Notes under the pieces: generated by a model | What the model was told of the DNA's origin: nothing | Seen by the model: the letters and a program-made list of their open reading frames with translations, nothing else | Databases searched by the model: none | Shown here: positions 1-11,298 of the stretch, in pieces | How positions within the stretch are numbered: the first letter of the stretch is position 1 | Layout of the letters: each line of letters opens with the position of its first letter | Assembly (NCBI RefSeq): GCF_037975245.1 | Contig: NC_092567.1 | Location: 19,350,876-19,414,875 of the forward strand | DNA length: 64,000 nt | Direction: 5' to 3' | Source of the DNA: Apostichopus japonicus | Lineage: Eukaryota; Echinodermata; Holothuroidea; Aspidochirotida; Stichopodidae | Made by a program: the position numbers and the translations under genes

Positions 1-319
1 TTAAAAATTATAGAAATTTATTTGACAATACGGTAAACTTTTTCCAGGTAAAAGTCTTAATAAGTGCATGATCATAATCGAACCCACCATGGTACATTGG
101 AATTGCCTATAAAAAATATGCAATTTGGGCAATGAGATGGTTTGTCTGCTTCATTACTAGGTAATGGAATGGGTGGGGGAGCAGGAGGGGGATGTGTAAA
201 AGGTATGTGAGTGAAAATGATGCCCCCCTCCCCCCTCCCCCAACACTGGCTCACAGTTCACAAAACATCATCGAAAGCACATATCGTCCCACAAGCAAAA
301 TCAATTTGGGCAAAAATCA

Positions 320-547
320 TCATCTGTCTTCTTCTTGCCTAGAGGCAAATAAGGCCTCCACAGAGCGTCTCCATTCATCTCGGTCGGCAGCTGTGTTTCT
401 GGCCTCATTCAAGGATCGCCAACCAGCCCTCTCTCTCTCTTTGTCTACTGTTCTGCGCCATGTTGTTTTTGGTCGCCCTCTCTTTCTCCTGCCCTCTGGT
501 GCCCAAGTCATGCTGATGTTGCTGTCGTTGTTTGGGTTTTGGCGCAA
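320..547 (-). mobile_element. LINE (non-LTR retrotransposon) ORF2 C-terminal fragment
   Basis: An open frame of 75 codons on the minus strand holds WAPEGRRKRGRPKTTWRRT, then a DRDEWRR stretch and a terminal ALFASRQEED. That order (basic GKRKRGRPK..WRRT block, AADRxxWR, short acidic end) is typical of the extreme C-terminus of the pol protein of many marine-invertebrate non-LTR retrotransposons. Only the tail is present, with no reverse-transcriptase palm, so this is a 5'-truncated fragment. It sits in the PHF21A intron just before the PHD-finger exon, in the opposite orientation to the gene. Recognition is from the motif only; the clade is not assigned. Confidence 0.7.
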
Positions 548-575
548 AAATAATTGCCATTTAATTTGATTGCAG

Positions 576-2603
576 AGTCATGAAGACGCCTGTGCAGTCT
601 GCCATAGGATCGGGGAACTCCTGTGTTGCGATACCTGTCGTCTAGTCTACCATTTTGAATGCCTTGATCCACCCCTGTCCACTGTTCCGTCAGGGGTGTG
701 GAGCTGTCCCCAGTGTGAAGTGAGTTGTTTTTTATTCCTGCTATAAGTGCAGATGATGGTCTACACTGTGACAAATAACATCAACACAATAAAAAACATA
801 TCTTGTTATTTTTGGCTTTAGTTTTACATCACCTTTTTCCAATAACAGCAAATAATGAATCTATTTTGTGGAATTCTGTTACTCATATGAAAGAAAAGAT
901 ATAATAGAGTATAACTCAGTGGGTTTATCTCTGCTATCATTTGCAATTTTGGAAATTGATAACAGAAATGTATTTTGATCATTGTCAGTTATTAGTCATA
1001 TTTAACCAGTTTTTCAAGTATTTTTAAGGCCACATATGTTGAGTCAGTTTCTCCATTATTTTTCAAATGTTTTATTTTTGCTTTATTGGAAAATAGCAAA
1101 AATATAATATTAAATAAGAAACTTGGGAAAAAATATTGATTTAGTAATTAACGATTTGTGTGCAATATTGTACGTCGGAGAAGAGAGGTTCTCTCTGGGA
1201 ATGTACCGCAGTGAAAATACAACGTGAAAAATAGACATAATTTTACTCGTAGTCAAGATTTTAAGAACAGGTTTTGTCATTCTTTGCTGACAGGTCCGGA
1301 ACAACAAAAAGGTTGAGGACTGGAAAGGTATGGTCTCAATGGTACATTCTTTTCTGGCTCACAAGAGTAGGAGAGAGGAGGAGAAGAAAAAACTGATGCA
1401 GAAAACAGCGGATCTGAGAAACGAGAGGCTAGCTCTAGAAGAGAGGGTCAGGCAACTGAACGAGGCAATCACGGTAAATGACTGAAATTGGTATGAAGCT
1501 TTAGGTGTTAGGGAAGGGGTGGTTGGAGGGGCTGGGGATGGGTAGCAGTATGGGAGGGAGAAGGTAAAAGGTAGTGATGGCGTTTGTAACAGCAATCAGC
1601 AGCACGGGTAGAGGAGTTGGGCAGAGCAGAAGCATGACCGAAATGTAATCCCAATTTGCATGGCTAGTTTGCAGTATCGCCAGTGAGCTCTTTATGAACT
1701 TTTTCATAAAGTGCCATGACTTTGCTTAAATAATTTCAATGGATATTCTAGCTGCAGACAACGTAAAAACTGATTATTCAGATGAAAGCCCCACCTCATT
1801 ACCATCTATTTTGAGATATACAGTTGATTAATTGAAACCTGTTTTGACTGGCTAAACCTTGCTCCGGGAAGTTAATGAGAGTAGGTGGGTCTGTGATGTG
1901 ATCACTCATCAGGGCTGATCTTTTTCAAAAGCTTTACTAGGGATATATCATAATCTTCTTGCTGATTTATCCTTGGACAATGATAACATTAGGGAATGGT
2001 TGCTGAACTCTGTACTTTTAATCTCTTCACAAGTGCAGACCAGTAGGGTTGGCATTATGTGTGTGTAGGGGGCTCCTATATGGAGAGGTCCACTAATAGC
2101 TGTTTGTTTATGGACTATTTGAAGAGTTTGCATTTAATCCACACCTTCCCCAGTCCCCCCACCCCCACCCTACCCCCATCTCGCTCTCCTTGAACATATG
2201 CTTGGTTTGGTCAAAGAACATGTTAGGCCCCACCAAAATATTCATGTGCATCTCAACATGAAGTGGAAGTTAATTGGCAGTTTTCTGAACTGTAAAAGGA
2301 TGGTGTATTGGTATACATAATATTCTGAAGATGTTTTCAGTCGAGTGGACGGGCCCTCGGATCAGGGATAAAAGTCTTTCCGGGGGGTGATATTTTTGAT
2401 CTCTGAATATATCCTCTATTTTCACCTTGTTGGTTGGACCCATTCTGGATTATTGCATTGTTTTATGTTTCTTTGTCTACAGTTTTCTTCTTTTTTGTTT
2501 GTAGAAAAAGAAAGTTGACAGTGAAGAATTAATGAAGTCTTATCAGAAGAGTGAAACAGCTGTCCACAAAATCCAAGAGAAAATGGCTCACATGAACGCA
2601 TAG
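576..2603 (+). CDS. PHF21A: PHD finger protein 21A (BHC80), last three coding exons
   Basis: Exons are 576-719, 1294-1473 and 2505-2603, each with AG/GT borders and all in phase 0. The first encodes a complete PHD zinc finger (CAVC, CDTC, YHFEC, CPQC) whose opening [20 protein letters not shown] closely follows vertebrate PHF21A. The second carries [20 protein letters not shown] followed by a charged coiled coil, the segment that follows the PHD finger in PHF21A. The third adds a short helix and stops at TAG. In vertebrates this protein is a subunit of the LSD1-CoREST complex and its PHD finger binds unmethylated H3K4; the same role is inferred here. The C-terminal tail after the coiled coil is much shorter than in human PHF21A. 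Upstream exons lie outside the window. Confidence 0.88.
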
Positions 2604-4908
2604 ATCATGAGAAACCACGTCTGGAATAATTCGACAGGATCCGGGTCAGAGCCTGGAAATTGTGTGATCATAAAAAGTTGTTTTCTGATTGGATGAAAGG
2701 GAGTCGTTTCCGCTGACTAAATTTTGAGTATCGCAGGATGATTCTCAGTTTTTAGACGTCCGTATTGAGACAGGGTGAGTCCATCTCACATACGGATGGG
2801 ATTATGCAGTGCTGGAAAGAGGAAGAAGAGGACGAAGCAGAAAAGGCAAGAATTTTACGGATGGATGAGAATATGTGGTGCTGGATTATTAAGGTACTTG
2901 TGATCTGTGTCAGAGAAGCAGAGGAGTAGGAAGAATCGGCCAAGTGCCATTGGTGACGGTCGTAACCTTAATATAAAGTATTCAATAATCGGATGTGAAA
3001 AAAAGAGATATAATTCTAGAGGAGGCAGGTAGTATAATTACCGCAAAACGTCAGGTGATGATTGGCTAATACAGAGGAATAGAACGAGAGGGATCAATCT
3101 CTTATTGATCTGATCCCAACATGGGGATCAGTTTTTGATGCTTCTGATGTGATCAGTTATGCAGGGAGATGAAATTGATCGGAGGGGAAAAGAGAAAGAG
3201 TGTCTTGTGATCATTTGGAAAACCAAATAAAGTATTCTCTAATGAGGGTTGCTATGGAGATTGATCTGAAAATAAATTGAGTTTTGACTTTTTAAGATCT
3301 GGGCATTTGTTAATGATAGGCATGAGTAAGGTGGAAAGTGTATACCTGATCAATTTCCTTAAAGGTATCAGATCTGCCTAGAAAAATATTTGAAATTGAA
3401 ACATATCTGAAGAAACAGGTACTTAAAAAAACACACGATAAAACAATGATACAGGCTGTCTATATTACCTTTAGCAATCAATTGGTCATTGTCGAACCTT
3501 TCATTCATTTCATTGTCCCTAGCTCTATAACAATTTTAGAGTCTCTCTTCAGAATTTTAAAGGTTTCGCTTTCCATATTACACAGCTAGCGTAATATCTG
3601 TCGAAAATTCCAATCCCTGCTACCGATGTTGATTTAAACACATTTGAGTAGTGTGTGATAGCTAGGAATGCAATATATACACAGGTCACAGTACAGTCTG
3701 TCTGGCCACCACTTGGCAATGGCTTGGTAATGGCTGAACAGGGTTCACTGCCAAGATAAACCAGGAGGGTTCTCCTGGTAGAGCGCAGGGCTTGAGGTCA
3801 CTGGTTTTGAACTCTTTTTTTCATTTTGAACACCATTCTAATATATCATTTTCTTTTTAACCTTTTCTGCTTTTAACATTGGTTTCAAGGAATATCAATC
3901 CAGCAATGAAAGTTTGTATTCTTTATAGATATTGGTCTTTTTCAAGGTTTTGTGAACATCTCCATATCCGACTAGATCGGTTCACCTCTCTCAAATCTTC
4001 TTACGAATAGCAATGTCGTGGTGGTTTGAGAATCCACTCGGTGTAATAACAGATATGCATTCACAGGTCAGGAGAATTAAAACAAAGAAAATATTTCAAA
4101 TGCTTTAAAAAATTTGTCAACCAAGTTGATCAATGCTTAGTTTTCGGGATACATGCACATTTGGGCTTTTGGTCACACAATATTCTAGTCATGGATATGT
4201 CCTTAAATTTAGAACTCGGCCATGTCCGCTGACCTATTACCATATGTTTTCCTTCTACCATTTCATTTAGTTTTTTTCCTATGTCAATATTTACTTTATA
4301 TTATTCCTTGTTTAAGGTTGTTTCTGTACAGCACTATTTTCCTTCTTTAGTCCCTCACTTCTTTGTGTTTTTTAACTCGAGAATGGCTTGATATTTCCCT
4401 TTATCGACTAGAAGATTCGTAAGATTAACTATTCCAGTTCTTGTTTGAGAGTACGGCTACGGTTGTTCTCATTTAATCTGAAATATTGGATAAGCCTTTT
4501 TTTTTTTTTTTTTAGGCCAAGAAAGAGGAAAAAATGTAGGCTCCCATTTTCCTCGCATAATTTTACCCCGAATTATTACCGCTTGCAACATCGTTCCTAC
4601 TGTCTGAAACGCCACCATAATGCTTGGTTCATCATCAGATATGCAAAAAACAGATCTCAGCTGTGACCATGGCAACAATTTTCTCGTCGTTGTTGTATTG
4701 AAGTGGGGATAAACCCTAGTCATTTCCATAGCGATTACAGGTTATAGTAGGTATGTCTAGGTGTGATTCATTCATGATTTCTGTGCTTCAAGCAAATTGT
4801 GCAATAGTGTTTCCTGGAGTTATCGAGATGATGTCATGTTCCGGTGTTGTCATGGTAGTTGCCCAACACTATGAATGATAGGCTAGTGCAATATGTTTTT
4901 GAAAAGTT
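2604..4908. other. PHF21A 3' UTR and intergenic DNA
   Basis: No coding exon is visible. The first part is probably PHF21A 3' UTR; AATAAA at 3226-3231 is a plausible polyadenylation signal about 620 bp after the stop. Around 3765-3815 a tRNA-like stretch (TGGTAGAGCG followed by GGTTTTGAACTC) may be a degenerate SINE head, too eroded to call firmly. The rest is AT-rich with a T-run at 4499-4514. Confidence 0.4.
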
Positions 4909-5168
4909 GCAGGGTAACATGGACACTTAAAGCTGCATGGTAACATGGACACTTAAAGCTATATCGTTACATAGACACTCAAAGTTGCATGGTAAAATGG
5001 ACACTTAAAGCTATTTCGTTACATGGACACTTAAAGTCGCATGGTAACATTGACACTTTAAACTACATTGTAACATGGACACTTAAAGCTGCATGGTAAA
5101 ATGGACACTTAAAGCTATATCCTTACATGGACACTTAAAGTTGCATGGTAATATTGACACTTAAAGCT
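4909..5168. repeat. 26-bp minisatellite, 10 copies
   Basis: Ten consecutive 26-bp units built around GTAACATGGACACTTAAAG. Two unit types (starting GCATGG and ATATCG) partly alternate, which suggests growth as a 52-bp dimer. It lies between PHF21A and NAT10 with no coding content. Confidence 0.9.
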
Positions 5169-5209
5169 GCGTTATGTGTTGGCCGGTAGGTTTCCATCAT
5201 TCTAAAGCC

Positions 5210-5672
5210 AGCCGCACACAACATGACCGAACACGACCGGATGCTACTGGAGAGTCGGTGTGTGGAAAATCGTGGATGAAAGTCTGGCAGTCTGTGTTGG
5301 CTTAAGACCTTGACTGATCATTGATTTTGCCAGTTCATAGTCACGTTGGCTTCAGTCGCGAAAACTGATGTCTGTAACGTCTTCCCGACTGGCAGTCGTG
5401 CAGTGTACGGGGATTCACTCTTGAAACTGTACAGTTTTCACAAATATAACCAATCACAGCTTAACGAATTAGCATGAGGCATAAACAAGCTCTTGTCATC
5501 AACAACAGACAGTCTTTGCGTGCGCCGATCAGTCGGTCCGTCGTGAGGCTATTGGTCTTCACGATTAGAGATTTTCCACGTAACGACGGTCAAGTTGAGC
5601 CGGGCCCGGGAACAGTCAAGTTGATCATTCCGGATCAGTCAAGTTGATCAGTCGTATAGTGTGTGGTGGACT
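5210..5672. mobile_element. Foldback / MITE-like element with imperfect terminal inverted repeats
   Basis: The left end AGCCGCACACAACATGACCG and the right end read on the opposite strand, AGTCCACCACACACTATACG, are imperfect inverted repeats about 460 bp apart. The interior is GC-richer than its surroundings, repeats GTCAAGTTGATC, and contains further CGACCG/CGGTCG inverted words. There is no open frame and no clear target-site duplication. A non-autonomous DNA transposon is the simplest reading. Confidence 0.5.
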
Positions 5673-8192
5673 TCATCTGCAAATGTGATACAAAATTGGA
5701 TATCCCTCAGAAGCTAAGGGATGTTTACAGTTAGGATCAATTAATTACTCGTAAGGAAGCTGTTAACTGTTTAGTATGGTTCTAGAGGAATAGTTTTTTT
5801 ATTGATCTTAACATAATTGTTTATTTCTCATTTTGAAAAATTTTGGCCTTATATCATTGTTACGTGGTCCGATACAGTGGAACATAAAGCACTGCTTATG
5901 CTTTCAGGGACTGACTGTGTTTACCTTTAGGGTCAGGATTTTGGTATCAGCACACAATCCACATAAACTGCAGCTTTAAATAAATTTGTGTATGGTTAGG
6001 GGTGGGAGAGGGGGAGGGGGGACTTCACTTGGACTTCCTTTTGTTGATTTTGAAATTATTGAAATTAATATATTTCTATACCAGAAAAAAAAAATATTTT
6101 GAGTCAGCCAGTATCCTTCTTGAGATGTCATTTGCATTTGCCAATGTTAAGTCCAACTTTTGATAATGTACATTGTTTTAACTGGTGTCAATGAGACTTT
6201 AGTATAAGTCTCCTATTGCAGAATGGGTGCTTGCTTGAAAAAAGCAACTACCAGTTCATTTGTAATAATCCTCCCTGGAAATTGTTTCACATGTGATTGT
6301 CCACTGCTATTTAAGAAATAACATGTTAAAAGTCTCCTTTGGACGGCTGTATCATGACACGAAAGCTTATTGAACATTATCCACTAGTTACCAGCTAAAG
6401 CAATGGAATTTAGTGTGGGTGTGTACGACACAAAGGTAGAGTGCCTGCCTATCCTCTTGTGTTTACCTTGTTATATGTATTTCTTTTTTTGGTTTAACAG
6501 TAACATCAAAATTTTCTAATTAATTTTGTTGTAAGGGACAGGTTGTGAAGTAGCTTGCTGGACTAGAGCAGTTTCCAAGAGTCACCACGTCATGTTGTGG
6601 TTAATGATTATACGGCACAGTTTGTGATTTGTTTTGTTTTTTTCTTAAATGAAAGTGGGTGCTACTTGCCGGGATTGTGTGTAGTAACGGAGAGATGATA
6701 ATAATAGAAATACAAACAGTCCTACTGCTTCTAAGTTAAAACCCGTTGGAGTGCTTAATGAAAGAACTACTTTACCGCTCACACATGAGTGTACTTTCTA
6801 AGCCATAGCAACACATCCAAAATCTTGCACATGGTGTAAGTGGATCTGTTTTCAGTAACACTAGACCATTTTATCCATTTTAATACTTTGCTTCGAACGT
6901 GTTTCGAGAGAGAAAAAGATAAAGAAAGAAACATGTATATTTTGTGATAGTTCCTTCTTTTGATATTTAAGTCTTTAAGCAAAAAAATCTTCAGGGAATC
7001 TTTTTCGATAATTAATTACTGTGCTTGCTTGCGAGTTAGACGAGAGAGTCTATATTTGAGTGGCTAGAAATTAGTGCAAGTGCCTTGACGAGTTTGGAGA
7101 AAAAAATATTGTATGTATCCTCTTCATTGGGCCTTGTATTTAGAATAATTTATTCAAAGACATAATATACAGAGAAAGTTTTTTTTCCATGGTTATGGTG
7201 TAGTGTATGGTGTATTCTCTGTTGCCGTTTGTTGTTCTGTTTAATTTTGAATGTATTTGTCGTTTTACAGATGTTAGCTTTTTAAGTTAATACAGTTTGT
7301 ATGCACATTCTAGTCATACCACACATGTCAATAGGACTTGACCTCCATAGTTTTGTGCAGGGGTGCAACTGAATGTTTTGTTCGAACTTGCCGGAAACAA
7401 GCATATAGAGTTTGTTTTTCCTTGAGAATGTTATTTAAGGCGGATCTGGAAAAAAAAAATTAAAACCCTTAAACTTTATTAAGATGCCAGTGATAATTTT
7501 TTTTATATAGTCAATATTTCAATCCTAGAAATATCCTGAGATACAAACTAAGCAGATTTAATTTATATAAAGATAGTAAGAGTATGAAATATGAGCAAAA
7601 AATCTAAAAAAATAAAATATCAACTTATAAAACAATTGTCAGTGTTAAGATCACCTTGCATGTTGTGACAAAGTTTCTGTCTCCGGTTTGCTGTTTCTGC
7701 AGGTAACCTTTATTTGCAGTTCAGTTTTCCCTCCGAGTAGAGCAGAGTAAATCAATAGCATTTGGGAAAAAACTCCATGAATCAGTGATATTTAGTTTCA
7801 TTGCATATGAAAGACTTTGCTCTGATGCTTTGGGCAATGAAAACCGAGTTTTGGATTGTGTTTGAGGCAAGTCTGATAGATACAAATAACATTTCATTCT
7901 GTGATTTAGATTGGTTACACAGTTTTTTGCCAGTGTGTCTTGGCCTCAGTTCTATACAGTATCTCAACTAACTGTAAGAATCATAGGTGCCTGCTTTCCT
8001 GAAGAGGTAAAACTGCGAGGGAAGTTTAGACCCTGTAGGAGATCACTGTTGAACCGTCCTACTTCCGTTCATCTTCATTATTATGATTGTTATTTAAAGG
8101 GAAGTATATGATCATGTTGGGGTATTTATCTTTAAGAAATGTCTATCTTCAACCATATTGTAAGTAGATTAATATACTGAAACCAAACAAGC
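5673..8192. other. Intergenic DNA, nothing recognised
   Basis: AT-rich DNA between PHF21A and NAT10. Open frames are short, with no recognisable protein motif or splice pattern. There is a G-run near 6000-6020 and several A/T runs. No gene is supported. Confidence 0.5.
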
Positions 8193-8413
8193 CAGTTGGT
8201 ACAATTTTCTCCATGCTATTAATACCACTGTGTATGAGTCTCCGAGCTCCCATGTTATGCTTCATTGCACTCGTACTGACAGTATAAACAGTTCCTAACC
8301 CTTTATCTGATTGAAACACGATATTCATACCATTCATACTCTCATTATGAGTGCTGTGAAGCAGACAGTACAGTTTAAACATGTACAGTTTAAACACAAA
8401 ATTGTCCCAACTG
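8193..8413. mobile_element. MITE, CAGTTGGGAC family, copy 1
   Basis: The ends are inverted: CAGTTGGTACAATTTT on the left and, on the right, ATTGTCCCAACTG. The interior has the family words ACTCGTACTGACAGTAT and AAACAGTTCCT, shared with copies at 48457-48625 and 57929-58116. There is no open frame. No target-site duplication was seen. Confidence 0.6.
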
Positions 8414-9644
8414 ATGAATATTCATACACATAGGGAACTCAATAAATATGCATGATGGACAGTGGATGATATGGAACCGTCAAAGCTTCAATAGTTTTTT
8501 AATTTCAAAGTATATCTCAAGAAATTAAATATGTCTTTTTCTTTTGTGTATCTGTATAAATCTTTACATTAATTAATTACTCCAAAAAAGTCCTATTTTG
8601 TACATTTTCATTTTGTGAAATTTGTTGATTTGTACTTCACACTAAGAAGAAAGAAACTAAAACAGAGCTGATATACAAATGAAAATATTAATTGTATTAT
8701 TTGTTATTACGCATCATATTAATAATTTCTCAGCTAGTGTTTCCTTCTATTTAATCTCATAATTTTCATCCCTATAATATCTTTGAAATAATATCCAATA
8801 CCCTTTCACTCCACCATACCTTCCCAACATGCCAGCCAGTATAGTACCGACTACCGACTGTGAAATGGTACTCAGTCACTTGAGAGGATATCAGTATTTT
8901 CCCCTTCTCCCACCCCGTTTCCCCTCCTCCCACCCCTTACCCCACGCAGCAGGGTTGAAGCAAATCCAATTATTTTAAGGTCAAATCATTCATTGCCCTA
9001 TTGCTTTTGCTCACATTGAGTACTATTGTTCGGAAACCTAGCTTCACTCTAGCTTGAACTATAGTTGAACTATACGCTGTTTATAAGTTCCCAGTTTGGC
9101 GCTGGATTTTGGAAATGTCAGAGATCGATACTTGTAAAAACGCGCCACTAGGTAAATCCATGCGAGAGGTTGCCAATTACTGATACACCGTCTCCAAATA
9201 CTGAGACTAAAGGAAAACAAAAACAGATAGAAGGAAGAGCAAGAAGCACATACTTTCATGCAGTGCTGTAACTGTTTTAGTGTTCTTCTACCTCACGTGT
9301 TGAGTTAAAGTACCTATTCCGCGAATTGGGAGCTACATAGTGATCTGTACATCATAGGGTACGGTACAAATACAATTCAAGGTAGGCGCAATTTATAAGG
9401 TTTGTTTCATTTGCCGCATAGAATATGTCAATAAATTTGCATCGCTTGCTTTAAATGTTAGTGTCCATGGGTTTCAGTTTTTTTTATCTCGGTTCTAACG
9501 AATAAAAAGTGCTAACTTCCTAAGAAAGTGTGTCGTGGCACTCGTGAATTGAAAGTAAGCCTAGGGCCTAGGCTAGGCCCGAGGGTAGCCTAACCAAAGA
9601 AATGGATGGGTCTTTGACTGAGCCTAAATTAAATGGCCGTGGCT
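8414..9644. other. NAT10 upstream region, no coding exon seen
   Basis: The first NAT10 coding exon begins with an apparent splice acceptor, so the promoter and a 5' UTR exon should lie upstream, possibly here or up to 10.1 kb. A GTAGGC donor-like site follows CAATTCAAG near 9380, but I cannot fix a transcription start. C-rich tracts occur at 8900-8945. Confidence 0.3.
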
Positions 9645-9910
9645 ATTCTTACGACGAGTCGTAACAATTATTTATAAACTATTCTTACGACAAAGGCAAA
9701 TTCAAGCGCAGTAAAGTAAATAAAGCAACTGCGCATGTAGTAGGGGTAACCCTAACCCTAAACATAACCCTAAACCTCAATCCTAACCCTTACCCTAACC
9801 CTAACCGGAAATTATTGTTTCTCCTCGTCGTAAAAATAGTACTCCTGGTCATGAAAATAGCAACTGCGCATGCGTAGTCGGGAATTATTCTTACAACTAG
9901 TCGTAACAAT
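9645..9910. repeat. Telomere-like (CCCTAA)n tract flanked by direct repeats
   Basis: Degenerate CCCTAA units fill about 9746-9806. On either side are direct repeats: ATTCTTACGACGAGTCGTAA at 9645 matches ATTCTTACAACTAGTCGTAA at 9887, and GCAACTGCGCATG occurs at 9725 and 9860. The symmetry suggests one repeat element with a telomere-like core rather than a chance motif. Confidence 0.65.
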
Positions 9911-10245
9911 AGCCACTTTGAAATTAAATTAGCCCAAGGACTAAGCTAGACTAATTGTTGTAAATTTCAAAACGAGGGTACGATGTTAGGCCAGAGAACA
10001 AGTAACATTAGATACGTAAGTGTGCTTAAGCAGTAACAGCATTTGAAAAGCAAGGGCCTATGCCTAGTAGTAGACTACTGTACTGTAGTAATTTATTATC
10101 GCCACAAGATATGAGATTATTATGGCTGAAATATAGCTCAAACTTAGCTTTAGTTTTGACCAAACATCCATATCGTAGTCTAGGCCTGAGTTAGTGTATG
10201 CCTAGTAATATTATGCCTTAAGAAGTTTTCAACTTTAATTTGTTA

Positions 10246-10597
10246 AAGGGTGTGAAGACTCCCGCACAAAGAAATGTCTCATGCCGGTAATCTGACCTAG
10301 TTTCAACTGAGGTATAACAGAAGTGTTAGACACTACCATTGATCCCAGAAAATACATACACAGCTTGCTACCGTCGGTAATTAGACACTAGTGTACAGTC
10401 ACTACACACAGCTACGGACAATACCCATAACACAGTGTACGTAGCAGCGATATCTCAGGTCTAGATGAAAGATAACAAGGTATCACGTTTCATTACAGTC
10501 TGCATTTGTAGCGACAAGAAAAAACTTCACTTGCAAGCAACGGAAAGTTAACTTTTTCACAGGGCCGCACACGGTTTGGGGCCAGTCTTCAAGGCCT
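10246..10597. mobile_element. ~350-bp MITE-like repeat, copy 1
   Basis: This stretch matches 63300-63660 almost base for base by eye over its whole length, including GTAATTAGACACTAGTGTAC and GCAAGCAACGGAAAGTTAAC. The ends are imperfect inverted repeats (AAAGGGTGTGAAGACT against AAAGGCATTGAAGACT in the second copy). It has no open frame. It lies about 700 bp upstream of the first NAT10 coding exon, probably in the 5' intron or promoter-distal DNA. Confidence 0.75.
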
Positions 10598-10869
10598 AAG
10601 GCTAGCATTATAATTACATAAAAGAATTGTTTGAAAGTAGGCATACAAATGTTCAAGAAAGGCTAGGCCTACCTAGACTATGTATATCAGCACAAAATAT
10701 CTGGAATGTTTAAATGTCTCATGACTCATGTATGCACTATATTTAGGCCTATGCAAGTATTGGGTTATAACTCCCGGAAAATGGTAGGCCTTGCAGTGTG
10801 AGTGGTAGTGGTACTAGGCCTTATGATTTGTCAGTGAGAACCTACTGTACCTTTACTGGGCATTTTCAA

Positions 10870-11045
10870 ATTATGATACTTATGATATGATACTTAAGTA
10901 TGATATGATACTTATGATATGATATGATATATGATGTATGATGATGATATATGATGATGATATATGATTAATGATGATGATAAAGTATATGATATATGAT
11001 GATATATGATATGATACCTATGATAAGTATGATATGATACAAGCG
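10870..11045. repeat. AT-rich microsatellite (ATGAT/GATAT)n
   Basis: Imperfect GATATGATACTTATGATATG units grade into ATGATGATAT units. Simple-sequence DNA about 250 bp before the first NAT10 coding exon. Confidence 0.85.
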
Positions 11046-11298
11046 TGATACAACATATCTTGCAGTTGTTAATAGAAAACAGTGTATTTAGACAGCAGCA
11101 ATTATTACCTTTTCTATTTTCTCATCGTAGTTATATCTACTAATGTATGAAAAAGTTGTGGACTCTATTATCCTTCCCACATCTCAAGGCAAGTCTCAGC
11201 ACAATATCTCTATGGTGTAGGATATAATATGTAGCATGCCTCCATTTCACCTTTGCTGAATTCATGTTACAGTATATAGCTTTCTTCCAGACAGCAAG

